From Clostridiales bacterium (lineage in GTDB: Bacteria; Bacillota; Clostridia; Christensenellales; CAG-138): DNA of 59,660 nucleotides. The position numbers and the translations under genes are program-made. Of this stretch, positions 50,565 to 59,257 are shown in pieces. Every line of letters starts with the position of its first letter. The first letter of the stretch is position 1. The notes below the pieces were generated by a model that was given only the letters and a program-made list of their open reading frames with translations, was not told where the DNA came from and did no database searches. The stretch is from the NCBI GenBank assembly GCA_024691085.1, contig JAILNX010000037.1, forward strand, positions 1 through 59,660, in the 5' to 3' direction.

Positions 50565-51770
50565 ATGCCCTTTTTTATCGGGCAAAGCGCGGAAATAGAT
50601 ATGCGTACCTGTTCAATTCTCGATATAGGCTCCTCCAAGGCAGTCTGTATGATAGTCAGTCCCGACCCCGACGGCGCGATGATAATCCGCGGAACGGGCG
50701 TTAAGGAATACAACGGTTTCAGGCTCGGCGAGCTGCCCCGCAAGAGGGAGCTCTACGACGCCGTTTCCGCCGCCGTTGAGGAAGCGGAGCAGTCTGCCGG
50801 CATCAAGATCAAAGAGCTTACCGTAGGCGTCCCCTCCCCCTTTATGGAGGTCGTAGGCACTCACGGCGCCGTTCGTATCGAAACCAAAAACGGCAGGATC
50901 GAGTCCGAGGACGTCGATTATCTTATCGAAAGCTCCCTTAAGGACCAGACTCCCGAGGGATGCTCGCTGATCCATTCGACGGCTGTTTCGTACTTCGCGG
51001 ACAAGACCCCCGTCACGGGTTCGCCCGTGGGGCTTCCCTGCGGCGTGCTCTCGGCGAATGTTTCGCACTGTTTTGTCGACGAAGACTACAAGCGTCTTGT
51101 CGGCTCGATACTCAACAATCTCGGCATCGGCATCGAGTCGTTCGTTTCGACCGCTCTTGCCGCCGCGTGCTTCACCGTTCCCGGCAATGTGCGCGCCGAT
51201 TCCGTTTTCCTTGTCGACTGCGGCGGGAGCTTTACCGACATAAGCCTCCTCACCGGCAACGCTATAATCGCCACCGACTCCGTCCCCGTTGGCGGAAAGC
51301 ACTTCACGAGCGATCTCTGCTTCGGTCTCCGTCTTCCGAGGGACGTCGCCGAGGATCTTAAGAGGAGATACGTCTTCTCCCTCGACTACGGCGACACCAG
51401 CGAGCGGGTCAAGATCCCGGGCGAGGGCATCTTCGATATCGAGCATTCGCTGATACAGCTCATTATCGAGTCCCGCGCGGAAGAGCTTTCCGATATGCTC
51501 GCGGACAAGCTCGACAGCCTCGCCGACAGGAACGTGCCCGTGTGGCTCGTCGGAAGCGGTCTCGCTTCCATGCGCGGCGCTGCGGAGTTCCTCGAGTCAA
51601 GGCTCGGCCGCAATGTTTCCGTGACTCTCCCGAAGGTCAGCCGCAACGGCTCGTTGGGCTATGTGTCCGCCTTCGGTCTCGCCGATTTCGCCCTGTTCAG
51701 ACTCGGCAGGCTCTCAGCGGTAAAGCGCACGGAGAGGTATTTAAGAAGCGTCTTCGATTGGCGCAGTTAA
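50565..51770 (+). CDS. ftsA: Cell division protein FtsA
   Basis: 401 residues from the ATG at 50565 (AAGGGA upstream); an internal ATG at 50601 (MRTCSILDIGSSK) gives the more usual N-terminus. Actin-like fold: phosphate 1 SILDIGSSKAVCM, the 1C domain with VGVPSPFMEVVGTHG, phosphate 2 FLVDCGGSFTDISLLTG, and adenosine motif WLVGSGLASMRG. The C-terminus (RYLRSVFDWRS) resembles the amphipathic membrane-targeting helix. FtsA anchors FtsZ to the membrane. ftsZ is downstream. Confidence 0.9.
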   Translation: MPFFIGQSAEIDMRTCSILDIGSSKAVCMIVSPDPDGAMIIRGTGVKEYNGFRLGELPRKRELYDAVSAAVEEAEQSAGIKIKELTVGVPSPFMEVVGTHGAVRIETKNGRIESEDVDYLIESSLKDQTPEGCSLIHSTAVSYFADKTPVTGSPVGLPCGVLSANVSHCFVDEDYKRLVGSILNNLGIGIESFVSTALAAACFTVPGNVRADSVFLVDCGGSFTDISLLTGNAIIATDSVPVGGKHFTSDLCFGLRLPRDVAEDLKRRYVFSLDYGDTSERVKIPGEGIFDIEHSLIQLIIESRAEELSDMLADKLDSLADRNVPVWLVGSGLASMRGAAEFLESRLGRNVSVTLPKVSRNGSLGYVSAFGLADFALFRLGRLSAVKRTERYLRSVFDWRS

Positions 51771-51853
51771 AAAAATGAAATGCAGGTTCGGCAAGGTCGT
51801 ATCCTCAGCCGAATTAAGGAATCAAACGAATATCACCCACGGAGGAATAAACA

Positions 51854-53281
51854 ATGGCATTGGATTTCGAATTGGATAACGAATCGGGCAACGTTGCCCA
51901 GCTTAAAGTCATCGGCGTTGGCGGCGCCGGCGGAAACGCCGTGAACCGCATGATCGAGGCCGGTCTTGAAAACGTAGAGTTCATCTCGATAAATACCGAT
52001 ATGCAGGCGCTGTCCAACTCCCGCGCGGACGTCAAGCTCCAGATCGGCGAGAAGGTCACCAAGGGCCTCGGCGCCGGCGCCAAGCCCGAAAAGGGCCAGG
52101 CTGCCGCTGAGGAGAACGTCGAGGAGATCTCCGCCCTTATGCGCGGCGCTGACCTCGTGTTCATCACCGCCGGTATGGGCGGCGGCACCGGCACGGGCGC
52201 AGCTCCCGTCGTTGCGAAAGCAGCGAAGGATATGGGCATCCTCACATTCGGCGTCGTAACGAAGCCCTTCTTCTTCGAGGGCCGTTCCCGTATGCGCAAG
52301 GCGATGGAAGGCATCGATAAGCTCCGCGGCGTCGTAGACGCTCTCATCGTTATCCCCAACGACCGCGTTCTTAAGGTCGCCGGCGATATGCCCGCCAACG
52401 ACGCTTTCAAGGTCGCCGACGATATCCTCCGTCAGGGCGTACAGGGCATTTCGGACGTCATCACCAAGCCCTCCATCATCAACTGCGACTTTGAGGACAT
52501 CCGCACCGTCATGTCGAACAGCGGCATGGCTCACATGGGCATCGGCGTCGCGAAGGGCGACAAGGGCTGCATCGAGGCCGTCAAGCAGGCGGTCGAGAGC
52601 CCCCTTCTCGAGACCACCATCGACGGCGCGAAGGGCGTGCTGATCCACATCGTGGGCGGCAACCGCTTCACCCTTAACGAGTTCAACGAGGGCTGCATGC
52701 CCGTTCAGGAGGTCGTCGATCCCGACGCCACCATCATCGTCGCCATGTCGAACGAAGAGGATATGGGCGATACCGTCCGCGCCACCGTCATCGCGACCGG
52801 TTTCGGCTGGGGCGAATACGACCTTTCCGGTCAGTCCCCCGCCATGAACCCCGAGGAGAAGAAGCCCTTCCCGCCCGTAAAGGAAGAGCCCGCCCCCGTT
52901 AAGGAGGAACCCGCTCCCGCTCCCGTAAAGGAGGAGCCCGCTCCCGTCGAGCCCAAGCCCGATTACAGAGCTCCCGCCGAGCCTCGCTATCAGCAGCCCG
53001 CCGAGCCCACCCCCGGCTATTCCCGCCCCAGGAACTTCGATCCCAACAAGGGCTATGAGCGTCCCGCCGTCGATGAGTACGGCTACCGTCAGAACGACAC
53101 CGGTTCCGTACGCGGCGCCAGGAACGACGAGCGCGAGCCCAACTATTACTCCGAGCAGGTCAAGGAGCAGGCGGTCCCCCGCCGCGGAATGACCGGCGAA
53201 GAGAACGAGGACGGCAGCTACAATCCCCGCGGCGGCCTCGAAGTCCCCTCCTTCTTAAGGAACAGGAACAAGAAGCACTGA
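51854..53281 (+). CDS. ftsZ: Cell division protein FtsZ
   Basis: 475 residues, longer than the usual 350-400 because of an extended C-terminal linker. The GTPase half has [16 protein letters not shown], the tubulin signature [18 protein letters not shown] and [12 protein letters not shown] (T7-loop region). From about residue 330 a low-complexity linker repeats PAPVKEEP three to four times and continues P/Y/R-rich to about 460. The conserved tail peptide EVPSFLRNR binds FtsA and other partners. A GGAGG site precedes the start and a palindromic terminator follows. Confidence 0.97.
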   Translation: MALDFELDNESGNVAQLKVIGVGGAGGNAVNRMIEAGLENVEFISINTDMQALSNSRADVKLQIGEKVTKGLGAGAKPEKGQAAAEENVEEISALMRGADLVFITAGMGGGTGTGAAPVVAKAAKDMGILTFGVVTKPFFFEGRSRMRKAMEGIDKLRGVVDALIVIPNDRVLKVAGDMPANDAFKVADDILRQGVQGISDVITKPSIINCDFEDIRTVMSNSGMAHMGIGVAKGDKGCIEAVKQAVESPLLETTIDGAKGVLIHIVGGNRFTLNEFNEGCMPVQEVVDPDATIIVAMSNEEDMGDTVRATVIATGFGWGEYDLSGQSPAMNPEEKKPFPPVKEEPAPVKEEPAPAPVKEEPAPVEPKPDYRAPAEPRYQQPAEPTPGYSRPRNFDPNKGYERPAVDEYGYRQNDTGSVRGARNDEREPNYYSEQVKEQAVPRRGMTGEENEDGSYNPRGGLEVPSFLRNRNKKH

Positions 53282-53296
53282 CATAATGATCACCGA

Positions 53297-53321
53297 CCGC
53301 ACGTTAACGTGCGGTTTTTTT
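53297..53321 (+). terminator. Terminator of the dcw cluster after ftsZ
   Basis: CCGCACGTTAACGTGCGG (53297-53314) is an 18-base palindrome followed by T7. Confidence 0.9.
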
Positions 53322-53351
53322 GTGCCCGCGGTAATATATTATTTTTATATG

Positions 53352-53423
53352 TTGACATATTCATATGAACGCAGTATCATATGAACAGAGATTCATATGA
53401 AAGGAGATTCATCTATGCCCCAC
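53352..53423 (+). promoter_or_regulatory. Promoter and four-unit operator array of the metal operon
   Basis: TTGACA (53352-53357), 17-base spacer, TATCAT (53375-53380). Overlaying it, TTCATATGAA-type units begin at 53360, 53376, 53392 and, degenerate, at 53408: an exact 16-bp period. The core TTCATATGAA is palindromic, consistent with binding of an ArsR-family dimer, and the units cover the spacer, the -10, the leader and the start codon. Confidence 0.8.
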
Positions 53424-53759
53424 AGGCACGATCATTCAGAGGCGATAAGGACGGTCGCGGAGCTGCTCCCGAAGGACGAGCTTTTATGCGATCTCGGCGA
53501 CCTTTTCAAGCTCTTCGGCGACACGACGAGGATCAAGATACTCTACTCGCTTTTCGAGTCGGAGCTTTGCGTCTGCGCCATCGCGGAGCTTTTGAAAATG
53601 GAGCAGTCGGCGATCTCCCATCAGCTTAAAATACTTAAGGACGCGAAGCTGGTCGGATGCAGGAGGGACGGACGCACGAACGTCTACTTCCTTGCGGACG
53701 ATCACGTAAGGACAATTATCGGACAGGGCTTTGAGCACCTTATGGAGGATGAAAAATGA
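53415..53759 (+). CDS. ArsR/SmtB-family metal-sensing repressor
   Basis: 114 residues. A histidine-rich N-terminus (MPHRHDHSEAIR), a winged helix with FGDTTRIKILYSLFESELCVCAI and QSAISHQLKILKDAKLV, and the ELCVC motif of the alpha-3 helix that ligates metal in CadC-like sensors. Cysteine pair plus His-rich tail suggests Cd/Zn/Pb sensing with the alpha-3N type. Start 53415 has GGAG 9 bases upstream; a longer frame from 53397 is covered by the operator. It would repress itself, the HMA protein and the ATPase until metal binds. ATGA overlap with the next gene. Confidence 0.9.
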   Translation: MPHRHDHSEAIRTVAELLPKDELLCDLGDLFKLFGDTTRIKILYSLFESELCVCAIAELLKMEQSAISHQLKILKDAKLVGCRRDGRTNVYFLADDHVRTIIGQGFEHLMEDEK

Positions 53760-53977
53760 AGAAGACTTTCGCTCTTGAGGATCTCGACTGCGCGAACTGC
53801 GCGGCGAAGATGGAAAACGGAATAAAGAAGCTCGACGGCGTTAAGGACGCCTCGGTTTCGTTCATTACTCAGAAGATGACGGTCGAGGCCGAGGACGGCG
53901 TCGATTTCGACGAGCTCATGAAGAAGATCGTGAAGACCGTCCGGAAGATCGAACCCGACTGCCGCATAATCATGTGA
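53756..53977 (+). CDS. Free heavy-metal-associated (HMA) domain protein
   Basis: 73 residues, one ferredoxin-like HMA domain with the metal site LDCANCAAKM near the N-terminus (CxxC). It corresponds to the N-terminal HMA domain normally fused to a P1B ATPase, here coded as an independent gene whose start overlaps the repressor stop and whose stop is one base before the ATPase start. It could deliver metal to the pump. Alternatives: a small copper-chaperone-like protein. Confidence 0.88.
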   Translation: MKKTFALEDLDCANCAAKMENGIKKLDGVKDASVSFITQKMTVEAEDGVDFDELMKKIVKTVRKIEPDCRIIM

Positions 53978-53978
53978 T

Positions 53979-55853
53979 ATGACGCGCAGACAGAAAAAAA
54001 CGCTTATACGCATCATCATATCCGCCGTACTATTCGCGGCGGCTCTTGCCGTCACGCATATAATAAAGCTTACGTGGTGGGCAGAGCTTATCATATTCCT
54101 CGTCCCCTATCTCGTGATAGGCTATGACGTGATAATGAAGGCCGCGCGCAATATCGTGCACGGGCAGGTGTTCGACGAATGCTTCCTCATGGCGCTCGCG
54201 ACCGTAGGCGCGTTTGCGGTAAAAGAATACCCCGAGGCGGCGGCCGTCATGCTGTTCTACCAGGTCGGCGAGCTGTTTCAGTCCATTGCCGTGGGCAAAA
54301 GCCGAAAGTCGATAGCGGCGCTTATGGACATACGTCCCGACCACGCGAACGTCATTAGGGATGGAGTCGAGGTCACCGTCTCCCCCGAGGAGGTCATGAC
54401 CGGCGAGGAGATCGTCGTAAGGGTCGGCGAGCGCGTACCGCTCGACGGCGTGATAACCGAGGGCGCGACATCCTTGAACACCGCTGCGCTCACGGGCGAA
54501 AGCCTGCCGCGCGACGTGGGAACGGGCGAAAACGTGCTGTCCGGCTCGATCAATTCGGGCTCCGTGTTCCGCATGCGCACGACGGGCACTTATAAGGAGA
54601 GCGCCGTAAGCAAGATAATGGAGCTCGTCGAGCGTTCTGCGGAGCGCAAGGCGAAGTCCGAGAACTTCATCACCAAATTCGCGCGCTACTACACCCCTGC
54701 GGTCGTTCTCGGCGCGCTGCTCCTCGCGCTGATACCTCCCCTCCTCTTTCACGGCGAATGGGCCGAGTGGATACACCGCGCGCTCATATTCCTCGTCGTG
54801 TCCTGCCCCTGCGCGCTCGTGATAAGCGTGCCGCTCTCGTTCTTCTCCGGCATGGGCGGCGCGTCGGCGCGAGGCATACTCGTCAAGGGCGCGAGCTTCA
54901 TTGAGGCGCTTTCGAAGGTCGGCACCGTCGTGTTCGACAAGACCGGCACCCTGACGAAGGGCAGCTTCGGCGTTTCCGCGATACACGCGAACGGCATAAC
55001 CGGGGCGGAGCTTCTCGACATAGCCGCGGTCGCGGAGAGCTTCTCGAATCATCCCATAGCCCAGTCCATCGTCCGCGCTCACGGAAAGCATATCGACTCC
55101 TCCCGCATAGGCTCGCTCTCGGAGCTTTCGGGGCTCGGCATCAAGGCGGTCATCGACGGCCGCGAGGTCTATGCGGGAAACCGCAGGCTCATGGAGAGCA
55201 TCGGCGTCTCTCCCGTCTGCAGCATGGGCTGCTCTCACGATATGCACGAGACCTGCGTGCATATCGCCATAGGCGGCGTTTACGCGGGACATATTCTCAT
55301 CTCAGATGAGGTCAAGGCGACCGCGAAGAGCGCCGTGGGAGCGCTCAAAGGCGCGGGGATACGCACCGTGATGCTGACGGGCGATTCTAATAAGGTCGGC
55401 GAGGAGGTCGGAGCCTTACTCGGACTCGACGAAGTTCACGCGGGGCTTCTTCCCGAGGATAAGGTCTCGATAACCGAGGGCATGCTCGACGGAAAAGGCA
55501 GACGGACGCTCGCGTTCGTGGGCGACGGCATTAACGACGCCCCCGTTCTCACGAGGGCGGACGTGGGTATTGCCATGGGCGCACTCGGCTCCGACGCGGC
55601 GATCGAAGCCGCGGACGTCGTACTGACCGACGACGATCCCATGAAGGTCTCCCTCGCTGTCCGCATCGCCAAAAAGACCATGCGGATAGTCCGCGAGAAC
55701 ATTGCATTTGCTCTTCTTGTAAAGCTCGCCGTGCTGATCCTCGGCGCACTCGGCGTTGCAAATATGTGGATCGCGGTATTTGCCGACGTCGGCGTGGCCG
55801 TGCTTGCGATACTGAACGCCGTACGGGCAATGCGTCCGCCTCGCGCAAGGTGA
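53979..55853 (+). CDS. P1B-type heavy-metal-transporting ATPase (Cd/Zn type)
   Basis: 624 residues. No N-terminal metal-binding domain: membrane helices begin at about residue 12. Transport motif SCPCALVISVPLS (CPC, as in Cd/Zn/Pb pumps), phosphorylation site FDKTGTLTKG, TGES, HP in SNHPIAQ, and GDGINDAPVL. It exports divalent soft metals across the cytoplasmic membrane with ATP hydrolysis. CxxC-like MGCSHDMHETC lies in the nucleotide domain. Operon partner of the ArsR and HMA genes. Confidence 0.93.
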   Translation: MTRRQKKTLIRIIISAVLFAAALAVTHIIKLTWWAELIIFLVPYLVIGYDVIMKAARNIVHGQVFDECFLMALATVGAFAVKEYPEAAAVMLFYQVGELFQSIAVGKSRKSIAALMDIRPDHANVIRDGVEVTVSPEEVMTGEEIVVRVGERVPLDGVITEGATSLNTAALTGESLPRDVGTGENVLSGSINSGSVFRMRTTGTYKESAVSKIMELVERSAERKAKSENFITKFARYYTPAVVLGALLLALIPPLLFHGEWAEWIHRALIFLVVSCPCALVISVPLSFFSGMGGASARGILVKGASFIEALSKVGTVVFDKTGTLTKGSFGVSAIHANGITGAELLDIAAVAESFSNHPIAQSIVRAHGKHIDSSRIGSLSELSGLGIKAVIDGREVYAGNRRLMESIGVSPVCSMGCSHDMHETCVHIAIGGVYAGHILISDEVKATAKSAVGALKGAGIRTVMLTGDSNKVGEEVGALLGLDEVHAGLLPEDKVSITEGMLDGKGRRTLAFVGDGINDAPVLTRADVGIAMGALGSDAAIEAADVVLTDDDPMKVSLAVRIAKKTMRIVRENIAFALLVKLAVLILGALGVANMWIAVFADVGVAVLAILNAVRAMRPPRAR

Positions 55854-55901
55854 CCGTATATAATACGTGAGATTAGATAACACAATCATTTTGACAAGGT
55901 A

Positions 55902-55930
55902 TTGACATTTCTCCGCATCTCGTTTATAAT
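55902..55930 (+). promoter_or_regulatory. Perfect consensus sigma-A promoter
   Basis: TTGACA (55902-55907), exactly 17 bases, TATAAT (55925-55930). The -10 sits between the arms of a dyad, CTCCGCATC (55911-55919) and GATGCGGAG (55935-55943). It drives the glycosyltransferase-acyltransferase pair, 114 bases upstream of the start. A second TTGACA lies at 55891-55896. Confidence 0.85.
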
Positions 55931-55964
55931 AACAGATGCGGAGTTTTTCTACATTTTTCCGCAT
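55905..55964 (+). promoter_or_regulatory. Repeated CCGCAT operator-like motifs
   Basis: ACATTTCTCCGCAT (55905-55918) and ACATTTTTCCGCAT (55951-55964) are 13/14 identical direct repeats, with the inverted GATGCGGAG between them. T5 (55944-55948) follows the dyad, so it could also form a hairpin that ends the upstream metal operon. Confidence 0.55.
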
Positions 55965-56044
55965 AATACGGGGCGGCTTCGGTATTTATTCCGGCATTTT
56001 TTTATTCTTTCCGACAGCGCCCGATCCATATGTGAGGAGGTACT

Positions 56045-57190
56045 ATGACACTCACAGTTATTTGTGACGTGCTTGGGAAAGAAAACAACGGAACAACTAT
56101 AGCTGCAATGAACCTAATAAGAAGCATGCGGGCGAAGGGTCACACGGTCCGCGTGGTCTGTCCGGACGAGTTTCGGCGGGGCGAGAAGGATTATTACATC
56201 GTTCCCACGCTGAATCTCGGGCCTTTGAACGGGTATCTTAAGAAGAACGGCGTGCTGCTTGCGAAGCGCGACAAGGCGACTCTATTAAAGGCGCTCGAAG
56301 GCGCGGACGCGGTGCACGTGATCACCCCGTTCCTGCTCACGGCGCAGGCCGTCAAGCTGATCCACAGTATGGGAATACCGCTCACTGCAGGGTTCCACTG
56401 TCAGGCCGAGAACTTCACCAATCATATATTCTTAATGAACGCGCGCGGCGCGAACAAGCTCCTGTACCGTATTTTTGACAGGCATGTTTACCGCTACGTC
56501 GACTGCATTCATTATCCGACGCAGTTTATTTGCAGCGTGTTCGAGTCGGAAGTCAGGCACCCAACCAATCACCGCGTGATATCGAACGGCGTGAACCGCG
56601 CGTTCGTCCCGCGGAAGGTCGAAAAGCCCGAGGAGCTCAAGGATCGCTTCGTGATACTCTTCACAGGCAGGTACAGCCGCGAAAAGTCCCACAGCGTGCT
56701 GATCGAGGCGGCGAACCTCTCCCGCTATCGCGACAGGATACAGCTTGTTTTCGCCGGCTGCGGCCCGCTTGAGGAAAAGCTCCGGAAGCAGTCCCGGAAG
56801 CTCGCGCACGAGCCGATATTCAAGTTCTTCACCCGCGAGGAAATGACGAACGTATTGAATTACGCCGATCTTTACGTCCACCCCGCCGAGATAGAGATCG
56901 AGGCGATAGCCTGCCTCGAGGCCATATCCTGCGGGCTCGTTCCCGTCATTAGCAATTCTTCCCGCTCCGCGACGAGGTATTTCGCGCAGAGCGACAGGAA
57001 CCTGTTTAAGTGCAACGACCCCGCGGATCTTGCCGAAAAGATCGACTGGTGGATCGAGCATCCGCGTGAGAAGGAAAGCTGTTCGATGAGCTATAAGGGC
57101 TATTCCGAGCAGTTCAATTTCGATCACTGCATGGACGAGATGGAAAAGATGATCGTCGGGAACTGGGAGGCGCACCGTGAAGCGAGGTGA
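56045..57190 (+). CDS. GT4-family glycosyltransferase
   Basis: 381 residues, GT-B fold. The N-terminal half has ENNGTTIAAMNLIRSMRAKGH; the C-terminal half has ILFTGRYSREKSHSVLIEAA and VHPAEIEIEAIACLEAISCGLVPV, the E-x7-E nucleotide-sugar motif of GT4. No signal or membrane segment; cytosolic or peripheral. It overlaps the acyltransferase gene by 14 bases, which points to lipid-linked sugars such as glycolipids. Donor and acceptor are not evident. Confidence 0.88.
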   Translation: MTLTVICDVLGKENNGTTIAAMNLIRSMRAKGHTVRVVCPDEFRRGEKDYYIVPTLNLGPLNGYLKKNGVLLAKRDKATLLKALEGADAVHVITPFLLTAQAVKLIHSMGIPLTAGFHCQAENFTNHIFLMNARGANKLLYRIFDRHVYRYVDCIHYPTQFICSVFESEVRHPTNHRVISNGVNRAFVPRKVEKPEELKDRFVILFTGRYSREKSHSVLIEAANLSRYRDRIQLVFAGCGPLEEKLRKQSRKLAHEPIFKFFTREEMTNVLNYADLYVHPAEIEIEAIACLEAISCGLVPVISNSSRSATRYFAQSDRNLFKCNDPADLAEKIDWWIEHPREKESCSMSYKGYSEQFNFDHCMDEMEKMIVGNWEAHREAR

Positions 57191-57974
57191 CGTCGTTTAC
57201 TACCGCGACGAGGTCAACGACGATTTTGCCGGCAACGACATCAAAACGTGTTCCGTCACGAAGGATTTCCCCTACGTCCGCAAGGGCGTTATTTGGAAGA
57301 TCACGGAGTTCATCGCCTACTATCTCATCGCCTGGCCGATCGTGTGGCTGATACTTTTTGTGTTCTCGGGGTACTCCGTTAAGAACCGCCGCGCCATGCG
57401 AAAGCTCGTGAAGGAGTCGAAAAAGGGCTTCTTCATCTATGCCAACCATACCGGCTGGACGGACGCCTTCCTCGCGCCGGTGCTTACCTGGCCTAAGAAG
57501 GCGCACGTCCTCGTGAGCGCCGACACGGTCTCGATAAAGGGGCTCCGCGCGATAGTCCAGATGCTCGGCGCGATACCCGTCCCCACGGAGCGCGACGCGG
57601 TCCCGCCTTTCGTCAGCGCGATCGACGCGCGCATAAACGAGGGCAAGCCCATAATGATATTCCCCGAGGCGCACATCTGGCCCTACTGCACGTTCGTACG
57701 CAATTTCAAAGCGGGCTCGTTCCGCTATCCCGTGAAGGACGGCGTTCCCGTCATCGCGGTTTGCACAACGTATACGCGTCACAAGGGGCTCTTAAAGTTC
57801 ATAAAATCGCCGAAACGCGTCGTCTATATAAGCGAGCCATTCTCGCCCGACTCCTCCCTCCCCGCCCCCGAGGCGAAGCAGAAGCTCCGCGACGAGGTCT
57901 ACGCGTGGCTAAAAAAGACCGCCGACGAGCACAGCGATTACGAGATCGTCCGCTATCTTAAAAAGGAAGACTGA
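57177..57974 (+). CDS. PlsC-like acyltransferase
   Basis: 265 residues. A hydrophobic segment (about 43-64), then the acyltransferase motifs: HX4D as NHTGWTDAF, the phosphate-binding FPEAHIWPYCTF and GSFRYPVKDGVPV. Enzymes of this family acylate lysophosphatidate in membrane lipid synthesis; closeness to a glycosyltransferase may mean acylation of a sugar lipid. GTG start lies within the glycosyltransferase end. A terminator follows. Confidence 0.85.
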   Translation: MKRGDVVYYRDEVNDDFAGNDIKTCSVTKDFPYVRKGVIWKITEFIAYYLIAWPIVWLILFVFSGYSVKNRRAMRKLVKESKKGFFIYANHTGWTDAFLAPVLTWPKKAHVLVSADTVSIKGLRAIVQMLGAIPVPTERDAVPPFVSAIDARINEGKPIMIFPEAHIWPYCTFVRNFKAGSFRYPVKDGVPVIAVCTTYTRHKGLLKFIKSPKRVVYISEPFSPDSSLPAPEAKQKLRDEVYAWLKKTADEHSDYEIVRYLKKED

Positions 57975-57987
57975 ATGAATACCGAAG

Positions 57988-58020
57988 CGGCCCCTGAGAG
58001 GCTTTCTCAAGGGCCGTTTT
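57988..58020 (+). terminator. Terminator after the acyltransferase gene
   Basis: CGGCCCCTGAGA (57988-57999) pairs with TCTCAAGGGCCG (58005-58016) with a mismatch, followed by T4. Confidence 0.75.
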
Positions 58021-58034
58021 CAGTTTATCGTTTT

Positions 58035-58682
58035 TCAGCCGAGGTTCGTAGAAAGCTCTTCTGATTCCCTCGTTCTATTGACAAGCCCGGTTTCAAAAAA
58101 AGATTTTATCTCGGGTTTCAGGCTCCCGTCATAGTCGGCGGCGAGCAAAAGGTCATTTGCCGCTGCGGATCGGACACGGTAATCACCGTCGTTAAGCCCG
58201 TCAAGGAGCCGGCCAAGATACTCCCGCCTGCCCAGCATGAGCATTGCAAAGTACAGGCCGATCCTCACCCATTCGATCTTCTCGGAGCCGAGCCTCTGCT
58301 CGATCGGAGCGATCACCTCGTCGGACACGGCGTTTTCCCTTCGCGCGATCTCGGCATAGGCGCAAGCCGCATACCCGCGAACGAGATACATGCGGCTGCC
58401 AAGCTCCCGGATAAGATCGGGAAGGCAGCTCATGTCCCCTTTCGCGCCGAGTGAATCACAAGCCTCAGACGCGGAAAGCTCATCCGCGTCGTGCGAAAGC
58501 TTCTTCAAAAGCGAAAGATTTCTGTCCGCAGGCTCGACGATTCCCAGCACCTCCGCAGCTGCGAGCCTAAGCTCACTGTCGCCGCTGTGCGCGGCTTGAT
58601 CGACAATCCCGAATTCTTTATCCGAAAGCCTCTCTGCGTCTGCCAGCGCCATGATCATATCAACGTTCATGCCGTCTTTCAT
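58035..58682 (-). CDS. HEAT-repeat domain protein
   Basis: 215 residues with several helical repeats (about 25-200) of 30-35 residues, e.g. SELRLAAAEVLGIVEPADRN, SASEACDSLGAKGDM, DYRVRSAAANDLLLAADYD, in the HEAT/PBS-lyase style. No catalytic motif; a protein-interaction scaffold. Start 58682 has AGGA upstream. The DUF2691-like gene lies 18 bases upstream, so they are likely cotranscribed. Such pairs resemble immunity or cytosolic regulatory proteins, but I do not know the role. Confidence 0.7.
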   Translation of the reverse strand: MKDGMNVDMIMALADAERLSDKEFGIVDQAAHSGDSELRLAAAEVLGIVEPADRNLSLLKKLSHDADELSASEACDSLGAKGDMSCLPDLIRELGSRMYLVRGYAACAYAEIARRENAVSDEVIAPIEQRLGSEKIEWVRIGLYFAMLMLGRREYLGRLLDGLNDGDYRVRSAAANDLLLAADYDGSLKPEIKSFFETGLVNRTRESEELSTNLG

Positions 58683-58700
58683 CTCGATTTCCTTATCTTT

Positions 58701-59153
58701 TTACCCCAGGATCCGATCATCCGGATCCGGTATCTCCTCAATGCTCCACGCGTCCTCCCGCTCAAGGCATGGCTTCAGCGCGTCAAGCACCCTCAAAAGA
58801 AGGCGCTCATCATCGGAAAATGCCCGCACGAAGCAGCAGTCGTTAATGTCAACGATCATGCGGCAGCCGCTTTTGAGAAAATCGTTATACGTTTTTATCG
58901 CCTGAGGCTCGCCAGCCGTCGCGGGCGGGTACGCAAAGACCGTCGCAAAAACCGTGTAGTATTTCTCAGGTAAAGCCGAAAGTGCCTCGTCCGCCGAAAG
59001 CATATCATAAAGTTCCAAGGCTTCATTGTCACGGTAGACTTCTAAAAAATCACCGAAGCTCCATATAAAGCCCTCACCGCGAAACTCACGAATCAGACTT
59101 GACAGCACTGCGCCATGCTCGTTTTTGATCTCTGCGTTCAAAAACCTGTTCAT
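58701..59153 (-). CDS. DUF2691-like protein
   Basis: 150 residues. IKTYNDFLKSGCRMIVDIND followed by a CCFVRAF segment, together with length and predicted alpha/beta layout, resembles the DUF2691 family of Bacillus and Clostridia, of unknown function. The N-terminus has a VLSSLIREFRGEGFIWSFGD segment matching the family's opening fold. GGAG lies 9 bases before the ATG. Followed by the HEAT-repeat gene. Confidence 0.65.
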   Translation of the reverse strand: MNRFLNAEIKNEHGAVLSSLIREFRGEGFIWSFGDFLEVYRDNEALELYDMLSADEALSALPEKYYTVFATVFAYPPATAGEPQAIKTYNDFLKSGCRMIVDINDCCFVRAFSDDERLLLRVLDALKPCLEREDAWSIEEIPDPDDRILG

Positions 59154-59257
59154 CTTTTACATCTCCTCATATAATTATATCACACCCCGGTCTCACCGAC
59201 AACTCGATTCGCAGAAAACAAACCGTCCTTTTTCAAACACTATATTTATTTTTTATA

